Positions 51,562 through 60,111 of a stretch of 64,000 bases of DNA are shown here, in pieces. Numbering within the stretch: the stretch's first letter is position 1; the number at the start of each line of letters is the position of its first letter. The translations under genes and the position numbers were made by a program. The notes under the pieces are model-generated. The model was not told where the DNA came from. It searched no databases and was given only the letters and a program-made list of their open reading frames with translations. Source of the DNA: Nonomuraea wenchangensis (GTDB lineage: Bacteria; Actinomycetota; Actinomycetes; Streptosporangiales; Streptosporangiaceae); assembly GCF_900111685.1 (NCBI RefSeq), contig NZ_FOHX01000005.1, forward strand, positions 248,001 to 312,000, given 5' to 3'.

Positions 51562-52680
51562 CTAGAGCCAGTCGCGCCGCTTGAAGACCATGTAGAGCAC
51601 CAGGCAGACCGCCGCCATCAGCAGGATCGCGAACGGATAGCCGAGCACCCAGTGCGTCTCCGGCATGAAGTCGAAGTTCATCCCGTAGATCGTCCCGACC
51701 AGCGTGGGCGCGAAGAGGATGGCCGCCCACGCGGAGATCTTCTTGACCTCCTCGCCCTGCTGGATGCTGGCCTCGGTCATCCGTGCCATCTCGGCGTTCT
51801 GCGCCTGGGTGACCAGCGTGGAGTTGACGATCAGGATGTTCTGGAGCATCTGCCGGAAGGACGACACCCGCTCCGACACCGTGATCGCGTGGTCGGCCAC
51901 GTCACGCAGGTAGCTCTGCAGCTCGTCGTTGAGCCCGTACTTCGGGGCTCCGGCGATGAAGCCGTGGATCATGCCGACGAGCGGCGCGGTGGCCCGCTGG
52001 AACTCGATGACCTCGCCGGACAGCTCGTAGACGCGCCGCGACACCGAGGGGTCGCCGCTGAAGACCTGGACCTCGATCTCCTCGATGTCCTTCTGCAGCC
52101 CGGCCACCACGGGCGCGTAGCCGTCCACGACCGCGTCGACGATCGCGTACAGCACCGCCTGCGGGCCCTGCCGCAGCAGCTCGGGGTCGGACTCCATGCG
52201 TTTGCGCACGCCCTGGAGGTCGGGGGCCTCCGCGTGGCGTACGGTGATCACGAAGTCGGGGCCGACGAAGACGTGCAGCTCGCCGAACGCGACCTCCTCC
52301 GCCTCGTCGAGGTAGCGGGCGGCGCGCAGCACCACGAAGAGCGTGTCGCCGTAGCGGTCGGCCTTGGGGCGCTGGGAGCCGACGATGGCGTCCTCAAGCG
52401 CCAGCTCGTGCAGCTTGAACTCCTCGCCGAGCTTGGTCAGCTCCCACTCCTTCGGCCGGTAGAGGCCGATCCAGGCCATGCTGCCCGGCATGTCCTTGAG
52501 GCGTTCAAAAGCGTCGGCGAGCGAGCCGGGATTGTCGGCCCGCTCGCCGTCGCGGTAGATGGCGTTGTCGATGACGGTGGGCTGGTAGGGGGGCTCCTCG
52601 GTGGCCCGCGGGTCCATCGAGTGCTCGGGTGGCTCCTCGCGCGCTCCACCGCCGCGCCGCAGACTCCTGACCCTTGCCAT
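51562..52680 (-). CDS. corA: magnesium/cobalt transporter CorA
   Basis: 372 aa. Two C-terminal membrane helices end in the selectivity motif YGMNFDFMPE and the short positive tail (KRRDWL). The large N-terminal cytosolic domain and the connecting helix are typical. CorA pentamers import Mg2+ down the membrane potential. The N-terminal 35 residues are an extra charged stretch. ATG 52680 lies next to GGAGGGG with little spacing; the later ATG at 52617 is possible. Confidence 0.93.
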   Translation of the reverse strand: MARVRSLRRGGGAREEPPEHSMDPRATEEPPYQPTVIDNAIYRDGERADNPGSLADAFERLKDMPGSMAWIGLYRPKEWELTKLGEEFKLHELALEDAIVGSQRPKADRYGDTLFVVLRAARYLDEAEEVAFGELHVFVGPDFVITVRHAEAPDLQGVRKRMESDPELLRQGPQAVLYAIVDAVVDGYAPVVAGLQKDIEEIEVQVFSGDPSVSRRVYELSGEVIEFQRATAPLVGMIHGFIAGAPKYGLNDELQSYLRDVADHAITVSERVSSFRQMLQNILIVNSTLVTQAQNAEMARMTEASIQQGEEVKKISAWAAILFAPTLVGTIYGMNFDFMPETHWVLGYPFAILLMAAVCLVLYMVFKRRDWL

Positions 52681-52699
52681 GCCCCTCCGATCTCCGTGC

Positions 52700-53173
52700 C
52701 TAGGCGAGCGCGTCGAGCTGCTGCGTCGCCCGGTCCCTGATGGTCTTGCGCCACACCGGCGTCCACCCGAACAACAGCCCGTGCGGGCGGCCGAGCGCCA
52801 TCCTCGACCAGCGCTTGAAGTCGTAGTCGTCGTGGTGCCGCACGATCAGCCCGTCCTCGAACCTGAACAGCGCCTCCACCTCGTTGACCACCTCCCGCCC
52901 CGTGCTGGAGAAGGTGTAGCGGGCGGTCCAGTGGGCGGTGCCGGTGTGCTCGTCGGCCCGCACGTCCTTGTAGGCGGACCGCAACCCGTCGCGTACGCCG
53001 AGCTGCAGCCGCCACATCCGCATCACCCGGTCGCGGCCCTCGATCTCCTGGAAGATGGGGTCGCCGAAGCTGACCTCGGGGTGGTAGCAGCTCTCCATGG
53101 CCGCGAGGTCGTTGCGCCCCAACGCGTCGTAGAAAGCGCTGATCAGCGCCATGTGACGTTCGTTCACCTTCAT
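52700..53173 (-). CDS. NTF2-like (SnoaL-type) protein
   Basis: 157 aa, a single SnoaL/NTF2-like alpha+beta barrel: the initial helix (HMALISAFYDALGRNDLAAM) and SCYHPEVSFGDPIF, then the strand-rich half with VEALFRFEDGLIVRHHDDYD. The fold is used by isomerases, dehydratases and cyclases; no catalytic assignment is possible. It starts one nt after the stop of the amidohydrolase gene (TGATATG arrangement), so the pair is translationally coupled and may act on one pathway. Confidence 0.82.
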   Translation of the reverse strand: MKVNERHMALISAFYDALGRNDLAAMESCYHPEVSFGDPIFQEIEGRDRVMRMWRLQLGVRDGLRSAYKDVRADEHTGTAHWTARYTFSSTGREVVNEVEALFRFEDGLIVRHHDDYDFKRWSRMALGRPHGLLFGWTPVWRKTIRDRATQQLDALA

Positions 53174-53174
53174 A

Positions 53175-54059
53175 TCAGATCACGGCTTGCCCATTGCCCC
53201 AGCACACGGCCCTGAGCCAGTCCTCGCCGAGGTCCAGGCGGGCGAGCGCGTCGAGCTGGTGGGCGTAGGGGTAGGGGATGGTCGGGAAGTCACTGCCGAG
53301 GATCACCTTCCCCGCCAATCCCAGATCAAGCAACGCCGGGCGGAGCCGGCCGGGGAACGGCATGCCGCGCTCGCTGAAGTCGGTGAACGCCATCGTGGTG
53401 TCCAGCGCCACCCGTTCGTACCGCAGGGCCAGCTCGAAGAACGGGTCGTACTCCGGCATGCCGAGGTGGGCGATCACCAGGCGCAGCCGGGGATGGCGGC
53501 GCAGCACCTCGCCGACGGGCTCCGCGCCGACGTGCCCGCCGGGCACCGGCACCGAGCTGGCGTGCACGACGACGGGCACGCCCGACTCCGCCAGCAGCCC
53601 CCAGACCTCCGACAGCTCGGGGACCCGCGGATCGAACCCGCCGACCTGGAGGTGCACCTTGAAGATGCGGGCCCCGTCGTCCAGGGCGCGCCGCACGTAC
53701 GCCACCACCCCAGGCTCCGGGTAGAAGGTCGCCGACGGGAGACAACCCGGTGTACGCCGGGCGAAATCCATGGTCCAGGCGTTGAGGTCGGCCGCCATGC
53801 CCGGCTTGTGCGCGTACGCCAGCGCCGGGAAGCTCCGCACCCCCATCGCCCGCAGGTGCGCCACCCGCTCCGCCACCGGCCACTCGTACGTGATGTGCCA
53901 GCCCTCGCCCATCAGCGGCCCGCCGTGGCGGAAGTGGTGCCAGACCCGCCGCTCCATCCGCTCCGGCAGGAAGTGCACGTGCAGGTCGACCAGCCCGGGC
54001 AGCCCGAGCCGCCGCCACCACTCCGGCACCCCCTGGTCAGAATGTCGTTCTATGACCAC
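53175..54059 (-). CDS. amidohydrolase-2 family metal-dependent hydrolase
   Basis: 294 aa TIM-barrel hydrolase. Metal-site motifs: DLHVHFLPERM near the N-terminus, VVVHASSVPVP, IAHLGMPEYDP and ILGSDFPTIPYP near the end. The ACMSD/4-oxalomesaconate-like family carries out hydrolysis or decarboxylation of cyclic acids. Start GTG 54059 is favoured because TAAAGT lies 7 nt upstream (leaderless); a TTG at 54101 would extend it over the divergent promoter. It forms an operon with the NTF2-like gene. Confidence 0.85.
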   Translation of the reverse strand: MVIERHSDQGVPEWWRRLGLPGLVDLHVHFLPERMERRVWHHFRHGGPLMGEGWHITYEWPVAERVAHLRAMGVRSFPALAYAHKPGMAADLNAWTMDFARRTPGCLPSATFYPEPGVVAYVRRALDDGARIFKVHLQVGGFDPRVPELSEVWGLLAESGVPVVVHASSVPVPGGHVGAEPVGEVLRRHPRLRLVIAHLGMPEYDPFFELALRYERVALDTTMAFTDFSERGMPFPGRLRPALLDLGLAGKVILGSDFPTIPYPYAHQLDALARLDLGEDWLRAVCWGNGQAVI

Positions 54060-54066
54060 GGCCGTG

Positions 54067-54084
54067 ACTTTACCTGGATAGGGT
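54067..54084. promoter_or_regulatory. interlocked divergent -10 elements (amidohydrolase / M50)
   Basis: Minus-strand TAAAGT (54067-54072) is 7 nt from the amidohydrolase GTG 54059. Plus-strand TAGGGT (54079-54084) is 9 nt from ATG 54094. With only 34 nt between the two start codons, each promoter's -35 region falls on the other gene's start, so polymerases should exclude one another. Confidence 0.5.
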
Positions 54085-54093
54085 TCTGTCTCG

Positions 54094-54792
54094 ATGGACA
54101 AGCTCTGGGCTCACCTGATCAAGGTTCAGCCTGACCCCCACCCCTGGGTCGTGGCGGTCTCGGCTCTGGTCGCGCTAGTGATCGTCGGTTTCCGTATGCC
54201 CTGGCAGGTCTCCCGGGGCCTGATCACGATCGCCCACGAGGGCGGCCACGCGCTCATGGCGCTGGTCACCCGGCGCAAGCTGGAGGGCATCCGCCTCCAC
54301 TCCGACACCTCCGGCGTGACGCTCACCAGGGGGAGGCCGACCGGGCCAGGCATGGTGCTGACCGCGATGGCGGGCTACCTCGCGCCGCCGCTGCTCGGGC
54401 TGGCCGCCGCCTGGCTGACCGAGCAGGGGCGCATCACGCTGCTGATCTGGACGGTGCTGCTGTTCCTGGTCTGCATGCTGCTGCTGATCCGCAACCTCTA
54501 CGGCGCGCTGATCCTCCTCGCCACCGGCGGCGCGGTGTACGCGCTCGTGATGTACGCCCCCGCCGCCGTCCAGCAGGGCGTCGCCTTCGTCGCCGTGTGG
54601 TTCCTGCTGCTCGGCGGGATCCGGCCGATCATCGAGCTGCAGCAGAAGCGGCGCCGCAGGCAGGCCAGGGACTCCGACGCCGACCAGCTCGCCCGGCTGA
54701 CGATCCTGCCGGGCGGCTTCTACGTGTTCTTCTTCTTCGTGGTGGCGGTGACGGCGGCGGTGTTCGGGGCCTACCTGATGAACCCGCTCTGA
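54094..54792 (+). CDS. M50B-like membrane metalloprotease
   Basis: 232 aa, about six membrane segments. The zinc motif HEGGHALMA (HExxH) near residue 49 lies in a hydrophobic helix after the first segment, with GPGMVLTAMAGYLAPPLLG after it, as in peptidase_M50B. Such proteins may cleave within the membrane; a substrate is unknown. The downstream catalytic acid is not obvious, so activity is uncertain. A basic loop (LQQKRRRRQARDSDA) precedes the last helix. The start is leaderless-like (TAGGGT 9 nt upstream). Confidence 0.8.
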   Translation: MDKLWAHLIKVQPDPHPWVVAVSALVALVIVGFRMPWQVSRGLITIAHEGGHALMALVTRRKLEGIRLHSDTSGVTLTRGRPTGPGMVLTAMAGYLAPPLLGLAAAWLTEQGRITLLIWTVLLFLVCMLLLIRNLYGALILLATGGAVYALVMYAPAAVQQGVAFVAVWFLLLGGIRPIIELQQKRRRRQARDSDADQLARLTILPGGFYVFFFFVVAVTAAVFGAYLMNPL

Positions 54793-54796
54793 AGCC

Positions 54797-57016
54797 CTAT
54801 CCGAGGAGCTTGCGGGCCGCCTGCTCGATCTCGGCCTCCGACAGCAGCACGTGATCGGCCGCGCCGCCCAGCGGGATGAAGCTGTCGTCCGACGTCACCC
54901 GCGCCACCTGCCCGGTGAACCCGGCGTCCGCCAGCTCCGCCAGCACCCCCTCGGAGACGCCACCGGAGTGCCGGGTCTCGTCGGCGATCAGCACCTTCCC
55001 GGTCAGCTCCGCCGCCCGCACCAGGTCCTCGACCGGCAGCGGCGCGAGCCAGCGCAGGTCGAGGACGCGGCAGCCGTAGCCCTCCTGGGTGAGCCGCACG
55101 GCGGCCCGCAGGCTCATCCGCACCCCGTTGCCGAACGTCACGATCGTCAGGTCGCGCCCATCGCCGTAGGAGCGGGCCCGCCCGATCGGCACGTGCGTCT
55201 CGGCCCAGCGGGACGGCGGCGCGTACGGCGCCAGCCAGCCCCCGTCGCCCTCCTCGAACAGGTCGCGCGTGTGGTAGAGCGCGATCGGCTCCAGGAACAC
55301 CGCGACCGTCCCGCACGCGCGCGCCGCCGCGAGGCACGTGCGCAGCATCGCCGAGGCGTCGTCCGGCCGCGCCGGCGAGGCGATGACCAGGCCGGGGATG
55401 TCGCGCAGCGCCGCCACCGAGTTGTCGTTGTGGAAGTGCCCGCCGAACCCCTTCTGGTAGGCGTAGCCCGCCACCCGCACCACCATCGGGTTGCGGTAGG
55501 CGCCGCGCGAGAAGAACGACAGCGTCGCCCCCTCGCCGCGGATCTGGTCGAGCGCGTTGTGCAGGTAGGCGAGATACTGGATCTCCGGCACCGGGAGCAG
55601 CCCCGACACCCCCGACCCGAGCGCCAGCCCCAGGATGGCCTGCTCGTCCAGCAGCGTGTCGAACACCTTCCCCGCGCCGAACCGCTTCTGCAGCCCCCGC
55701 GTCACCCCGTACACGCCGCCCTTCCGCGCGACGTCCTCGCCGAACACCATCATCTCGGGGTGTACGGCGAGCGCGTCGGCGAGCGTGCGGTTGATCGACT
55801 GGGAGAGCGTGAGCGGCTTGTCGAGCTCGGGCAGCGCGCCGGCGAACGCCTTGTCCCTGGCCGCGGGCGGGGCCGCCGCCGGGCTGATGCGGGCGATCAG
55901 GTCGGGGTCGCGCGGCGCGAGCGGCTCCTTGATCTCCTTGGCGGTGCCGAGCCGCGGGTGGCGGGTGGTCTCCAGGGCGATGCGCAGCACGTGCTCGCGG
56001 GCGCTCTCGTACTTCTTGAGCAGCTCGTCCGGGGTCTCCAGGCCGGCCTCGACGAGCATCGCGGCGGTGCGCAGCAGCGGGTCGCGGGCCAGGTCGGCGC
56101 GGATGTCACGCTGGGTGCGGTAGGCCACCTCCACGTCGGACCCGGCGTGCCCCATGAGCCGCACCGTGGACAGGTGCAGGAACGCGGGGGAGCGGCTGGT
56201 GCGTACGTGCTCGACCGCGCGCGTGGCGGCGTCGTAGGCGTCGGCCAGGTCGCACCCGTCGGCGGCGAAGTACTCGATGCCGGGCCGCCGCGCGGCCGCC
56301 GCCACCCAGCCTTTGGGCGTGCGCACGCTGATGCCGAGCCCGTTGTCCTCGCAGACGAACAGGATCGGCAGCGGCTGCCCCTGGAAGGTGGCGTAGGAGG
56401 CGAGGTTGAGGCCGGACAGCGCGCTCGCGTGGTTGATCGAGGCGTCGCCGAAGCTGCACACGACGACCGCGCCGGGCTGCCACGCGCCGGACGCGCCGAG
56501 CGCCTTGGCGCGTTCGACGGCGAAGGCGACGCCCACGGCCCTCGGCAGGTGGCTCGCGATGGTCGAGGTCTGCGGGATGACCGCCAGCTCGGGATGGCCG
56601 AACACCTTGTGCCGGCCGCCCGCGATCGGCTCGTCGGCCGCCGCGCTCAGGCCCATGAGGACGTCGCGCAGCCCCTGCTCGGGCAGCCGGCCCTTCTGCT
56701 CGGACCGGGTGAGGTAGAACGCGCCGGAACGGTAGTGGAGCAGCGCGGGATCGCTGGGCCGCAGCGCGGCGGCGACCGCGGCGTTGCCCTCGTGCCCCGC
56801 CGAGCCGATGGTGTAGAAGCCTTCGTTCTGCTCGCGCAGCCAGCGGGCGGCGATGTCGAGCAGCCGGCTGTCGAGCTGGCGCAGGAACAGCGCGCGGCAT
56901 TGCTCGCCGGTCAGCGTCGTCCCCTCGCGGACCGGCTGGGCCGGATCTCGCGGGGGACCCGCTTCAAGGGCCGCGACGGCTTCGGTGAAATGTGTTTCGA
57001 CAGTGTCCCGCGCCAC
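54797..57016 (-). CDS. branched-chain 2-oxoacid dehydrogenase E1, alpha-beta fusion
   Basis: 739 aa fusion of E1 alpha and beta. The alpha half has the thiamine diphosphate motif GDASINHASALSGLN to CEDN; the beta half starts near residue 395 (LTLSQSINRTLADALAVHPE) with FGEDVARKGGVYGVTRGL. It decarboxylates branched 2-oxoacids from Leu, Ile and Val and passes the acyl group to a lipoyl E2, which is not in the window. The GTG 57016 has CATAAT 6 nt upstream (leaderless). It is 3 kb from the leucine-degradation operon, which would use its isovaleryl-CoA product. Confidence 0.92.
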   Translation of the reverse strand: MARDTVETHFTEAVAALEAGPPRDPAQPVREGTTLTGEQCRALFLRQLDSRLLDIAARWLREQNEGFYTIGSAGHEGNAAVAAALRPSDPALLHYRSGAFYLTRSEQKGRLPEQGLRDVLMGLSAAADEPIAGGRHKVFGHPELAVIPQTSTIASHLPRAVGVAFAVERAKALGASGAWQPGAVVVCSFGDASINHASALSGLNLASYATFQGQPLPILFVCEDNGLGISVRTPKGWVAAAARRPGIEYFAADGCDLADAYDAATRAVEHVRTSRSPAFLHLSTVRLMGHAGSDVEVAYRTQRDIRADLARDPLLRTAAMLVEAGLETPDELLKKYESAREHVLRIALETTRHPRLGTAKEIKEPLAPRDPDLIARISPAAAPPAARDKAFAGALPELDKPLTLSQSINRTLADALAVHPEMMVFGEDVARKGGVYGVTRGLQKRFGAGKVFDTLLDEQAILGLALGSGVSGLLPVPEIQYLAYLHNALDQIRGEGATLSFFSRGAYRNPMVVRVAGYAYQKGFGGHFHNDNSVAALRDIPGLVIASPARPDDASAMLRTCLAAARACGTVAVFLEPIALYHTRDLFEEGDGGWLAPYAPPSRWAETHVPIGRARSYGDGRDLTIVTFGNGVRMSLRAAVRLTQEGYGCRVLDLRWLAPLPVEDLVRAAELTGKVLIADETRHSGGVSEGVLAELADAGFTGQVARVTSDDSFIPLGGAADHVLLSEAEIEQAARKLLG

Positions 57017-57083
57017 ACCCCGATTATGTCTGCCATCGGGCCCGGCGTCTGCCCGACGCGGGGGGAGAGGTTGCGGTCCGGTC

Positions 57084-57105
57084 GTTATAGACCCTCATCT
57101 ATAAC
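57084..57105. promoter_or_regulatory. perfect 8-bp-arm palindrome between divergent genes
   Basis: GTTATAGA and TCTATAAC flank 6 nt (57084-57105), an AT-rich dyad standing out from the GC-rich background in the 199-nt gap between the E1 fusion and the secreted-protein gene. It is likely the site of a dimeric regulator for one or both. Confidence 0.6.
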
Positions 57106-57162
57106 CGTTTGTCAGTATTTCGAACCTCGCCGCGCACCTGGACGTCTCTAAAGGAGACACAC

Positions 57163-57186
57163 GTGGCACCCTCAATGCCGCGTTGA
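57163..57186 (+). CDS. candidate 7-codon leader peptide
   Basis: A strong AAAGGAG six nt before GTG 57163 starts a short frame (V-A-P-S-M-P-R) ending in TGA at 57184-57186. That stop overlaps an in-frame TTG (57183) of the downstream secreted-protein frame, so the leader could couple or control its translation. No regulatory codon run is visible. Confidence 0.3.
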   Translation: MAPSMPR

Positions 57187-57215
57187 AGCACTGGGGTCTC
57201 CAGAAAGGAACCCGC

Positions 57216-58589
57216 ATGTTACAACGCTTTCGTGTCACCGCCTTCGCCGTCATGATCGGCGCAGGGGCCCTGGTCGCCCTCGCGCCGTCAGCCGCGTCGG
57301 CGGCCCCGCAGAAACCCGTCGAACTCGGCCGGGTGCTCATCAACCCCGCATCGCCGCTCGACGTGACCGGCGGGCCGGTCACCGCCACCTTCACCGTCTT
57401 CACGAAGAACGCGGACCAGGCCACGCTCCAGCTCAAGCCGCCCGTCGGGGTCTACTCCTCCGTGGGCGAGCTGACGAGGACGCCGGTACGCGACTGGGTC
57501 AAGTGGACCGGCACCAGGAAGTTCGAGACCACGCCCACCGGCACGTGGAGCTACCTCGCCACGGCCAAGGGCGGCGGCCAGGAGAAGACCGCCTCCGGGA
57601 CCTTCGAGGTGGTCGTCAAGAAGACGCTCGACACCAAGTTCGCCTCCTTCGGCGTCCGGCCGCGCGTGGCCGACCGCGGTGACGTGGTCAAGGTCTTCGG
57701 GCGCCTGCTCGCCGACGGCAAGGGGTACGCGGGACAGAACGTCTCCATCCAGTTCCGCGGCCGTCACTCCGGCGACTTCCGCGAGGTCGCCAGGACGACG
57801 ACCGGGAACGACGGCTGGTTCGGCGACGGAGTGCGGCTCCGGACGAGCGGCACGTTCCGCGCCGTGTTCGCCGCCACCGCCGCCGCGAAGGGCTCCGTCA
57901 GCGACCTCGCCGACGTGGCCGTCAGGCAACGGAACGCCGACAGCAGGATCGACGGCTTCGACGTACGGCCCGAGCCCGTCGACAAGGGCGACCGGCTGAC
58001 CTTCACCGGCACGCTCAAGGCCGAGCGGCGCGACGGGCTCGCCGGGCAGCGCGTCACCGTGTCCTTCAGGGCCGCGGGCTCCTCCCGCTGGGAGGACGTG
58101 ACCAGCACGGTGACCGGCAGGGACGGCCGCTTCTGGGCCGCCGCCACCGCCGTCGCCTCCGGCTGGTGGCGCGCCGAGTACGCCGGCACCCGCGGCGTGA
58201 ACGGCAGCGTCAGCGACGCCGACTGGGTGACGGTCGAACAGCCCGCCCCGCCGCCGCCCGCCGTGAGCAGGGCGGACAGCCGGATCATCGGGTTCAACGC
58301 CTATGCGGAGCCGGTGAAGCGCGGCAAGTATCTGAGGTTCAAGGGCAGGCTGCAGATCGCCGACGACGACGGCTGGGAGGGCTACAGCGGCAAGGTCGCG
58401 CTGTACTTCAAGAAGGCCGGGTCGAAGAAGTGGGAGTACGTGAAGATGTTCCGCTCCGGTGACAGCGGGCGCCTCTTCGCGAAGGCCAGGGCCTGGGACT
58501 CCGGGCGCTGGAAGTTCGTGTTCAAGGGTGACGACGACACGTACGGGTCGTCCAGCCGTACGGATTATGTCCGGGTGACCCGGAGGTAG
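57216..58589 (+). CDS. secreted three-repeat Ig-like protein
   Basis: 457 aa. Signal peptide (FAVMIGAGALVALAPSAASA) with an AxA-type site, then a first beta-rich domain with KPPVGVYSSVGELTRTPVRD, then three repeats of about 105 residues beginning near FASFGVRPRVADRGDVVKVF, IDGFDVRPEPVDKGDRLTF and IIGFNAYAEPVKRGKYLRF. The pattern (strand pairs, GxVSD end) suggests bacterial Ig-like or calcium-binding-like modules exported to the surface. ATG 57216 has AAAGGA upstream. Transcription probably ends at the hairpin at 58599. Confidence 0.83.
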   Translation: MLQRFRVTAFAVMIGAGALVALAPSAASAAPQKPVELGRVLINPASPLDVTGGPVTATFTVFTKNADQATLQLKPPVGVYSSVGELTRTPVRDWVKWTGTRKFETTPTGTWSYLATAKGGGQEKTASGTFEVVVKKTLDTKFASFGVRPRVADRGDVVKVFGRLLADGKGYAGQNVSIQFRGRHSGDFREVARTTTGNDGWFGDGVRLRTSGTFRAVFAATAAAKGSVSDLADVAVRQRNADSRIDGFDVRPEPVDKGDRLTFTGTLKAERRDGLAGQRVTVSFRAAGSSRWEDVTSTVTGRDGRFWAAATAVASGWWRAEYAGTRGVNGSVSDADWVTVEQPAPPPPAVSRADSRIIGFNAYAEPVKRGKYLRFKGRLQIADDDGWEGYSGKVALYFKKAGSKKWEYVKMFRSGDSGRLFAKARAWDSGRWKFVFKGDDDTYGSSSRTDYVRVTRR

Positions 58590-58598
58590 GCAGGAGGA

Positions 58599-58626
58599 GG
58601 CCCGGAGCTTCGGCTCCGGGCCTTTT
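58599..58626 (+). terminator. rho-independent terminator
   Basis: GGCCCGGAGC and its complement form a perfect 10-bp stem with a TTCG tetraloop (58599-58622), followed by TTTT. It lies 10 nt after the secreted-protein stop and is the clearest intrinsic terminator in the window; it also serves the 3' end region of the convergent coiled-coil gene. Confidence 0.9.
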
Positions 58627-58642
58627 CGTGCGTGGAGGCCGG

Positions 58643-59296
58643 CTAGTTGGACAGTTTGCTCTCGATCCGGCCGAGGATCGACTCCAGCCGGTCGAACCGA
58701 TCGTCATGCGAGTCGAGCCGCTTCTCGAGCCTGTCGAACCTCTCGTCCATCTTGTCGAGCCTCTCGTCCATCTTGGCGAAGCGCGCGTCGATCGCGACGA
58801 ACTTCTGATCGATCTGGGCGAACCTCTGGTCGATCTGGGCGAACCTCTGATCGATCTGCGTGAACCTCTGGTCGATCTTCGCGAACTGCTCGTCGATCTT
58901 GCTGAATCTCTGGTCGATGTTGACGAACTGCTCGTCGATCTTGCTGAATCTCTGGTCGATGTTGACGAACTGCTCGTCGATCTTGCTGAATCTCTGATCG
59001 ATGCTGACGAACTGCTCGTCGATCTTGCTGAACTTCTGGTCAATGCTGACGAACTGCTGGTCGATCTTGCTGAATCTCTGGTCGATTCTGGCGAAGCCAG
59101 CCCTCATCTCGGACCTGAGTGCGCCGACCTCGCGGTCGATCTTGTCGAGGAGGTTGTCGGCGACGTCGTCCACGCGCCGGTGCAGCGTGTCGATCCGGTC
59201 GGCGATGGTGAGCTGTGGCACGCCGCTAACAGTAGCCGCTTCAAGCGCCGTGACCCGGACTTCGAGGTCATCGTACTTCTTCTGGAGATCCAACAT
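58643..59296 (-). CDS. heptad-repeat coiled-coil protein
   Basis: 217 aa. Residues 1-60 hold a short coil (LQKKYDDLEVRVTALEAA) and a linker; from about 70 to 190 the protein is a run of near-perfect heptads of the form (R/Q)F(S/V/A)xID(E/Q), such as RFSKIDEQFVNID repeated several times. This is a long parallel coiled coil, likely a dimer or trimer scaffold or adhesin-like fibre; no membrane anchor is seen. AAGGAG lies 8 nt before the ATG. The repetition at DNA level (21 and 42 nt) makes it prone to length change. Confidence 0.85.
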   Translation of the reverse strand: MLDLQKKYDDLEVRVTALEAATVSGVPQLTIADRIDTLHRRVDDVADNLLDKIDREVGALRSEMRAGFARIDQRFSKIDQQFVSIDQKFSKIDEQFVSIDQRFSKIDEQFVNIDQRFSKIDEQFVNIDQRFSKIDEQFAKIDQRFTQIDQRFAQIDQRFAQIDQKFVAIDARFAKMDERLDKMDERFDRLEKRLDSHDDRFDRLESILGRIESKLSN

Positions 59297-59433
59297 TCGG
59301 TGCGCTCCTTACTGCGGAGGGAGGACGGAGGGAAGCCGCGCGGCTACATCGGGAAAGTTACCCTCCGTACTTGATCGAGCGCAGGGAGATGCGAAAGTCA
59401 GTCCTAGTCGGGCGCGTACGCGATCGCCGATTG

Positions 59434-60051
59434 TTAGCGTGCGTTAACAGCGGCATCGATCGCCGCGCGGGCCATCACGCGCAGCAGGGGCCGCATGTCG
59501 CCGCCGGCCAGCTCGCCCGCGCTGTGCGGGGTCGAGTTGAGCAGCCCGAAGACCGCGTGCATGGCGGCCCGCAGCCGGGCGGCCGGGCACGTGGGGTGCA
59601 GCTCGGCCAGGACGGTCACCCACTCCTCGACGTACAGCCGCTGCAGCCGCCTGATCTGCCGCCGGTGCGGCTCGGGCACGTTGCCGAGCTCCCTGTCGTG
59701 CACGGTGATCAGCGCGGGCTGCTCGATGGCGAAGGTGATCTGCACGTCGAGCAGTGCGTCGAGGGACTGCTCGGGCCCGGGGGAGGAGGTCGCGACGGCC
59801 ACGGCGGACTCGCGCAGCCGCGAGCTGACGTCGAGCAGCATCTCCGCCAGCAGCGCCTCCTTGCCGCTGAAGTGCCGGTAGAGCGCGGGGCCGGAGACGC
59901 CGACCGCGCCGCAGATCTCCTCGATCGGGACGCCGTGGAAGCCTCGTGCCGCGAACAGCCGGGCAGCCGCCTCCAGGATCTCCGCACGCCTGTTGCGCCG
60001 TGGGCGGGCAGGGGTGGAGGGGGTGGCGGAGGCGCTGGTCACGTCTCCCAT
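59434..60051 (-). CDS. TetR family regulator of the divergent leucine-degradation operon
   Basis: 205 aa. The DNA-binding domain is residues 20-70 (RRAEILEAAARLFAARGFHG, recognition part VGVSGPALYRHFSGKEALLA). The ligand domain resembles acyl-CoA-responsive TetR regulators. It diverges from the methylcrotonyl-CoA carboxylase operon with only 60 nt between starts and a dyad in between. By position it should repress the operon until a pathway intermediate binds. Confidence 0.88.
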   Translation of the reverse strand: MGDVTSASATPSTPARPRRNRRAEILEAAARLFAARGFHGVPIEEICGAVGVSGPALYRHFSGKEALLAEMLLDVSSRLRESAVAVATSSPGPEQSLDALLDVQITFAIEQPALITVHDRELGNVPEPHRRQIRRLQRLYVEEWVTVLAELHPTCPAARLRAAMHAVFGLLNSTPHSAGELAGGDMRPLLRVMARAAIDAAVNAR

Positions 60052-60063
60052 GCTAGACGATGA

Positions 60064-60082
60064 CGTTAACGATGACTAACAT
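60064..60082. promoter_or_regulatory. operator-promoter region between tetR and the carboxylase operon
   Basis: A dyad GTTA-N8-TAAC (60065-60080) includes GTTAAC. TAACAT (60077-60082) is a candidate plus-strand -10; TAACGT (60064-60069 on the minus strand) is one for the regulator. Both overlap the dyad, so a bound repressor would silence both. Confidence 0.55.
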
Positions 60083-60111
60083 TCGAGCCATGAGGGCATG
60101 AGAGGGGACGC

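Noticed and set aside
52700-53173. NTF2-like protein as the detached C-domain of an ECF41 sigma factor
   Set aside because: No sigma region 2/4 is near; it is coupled to an amidohydrolase, and stand-alone NTF2-like proteins are common.
58790-59095. Regular short repeats that could look like a CRISPR array
   Set aside because: Repeat and spacing are multiples of 21 nt, in frame and encode heptads; there are no unique spacers.
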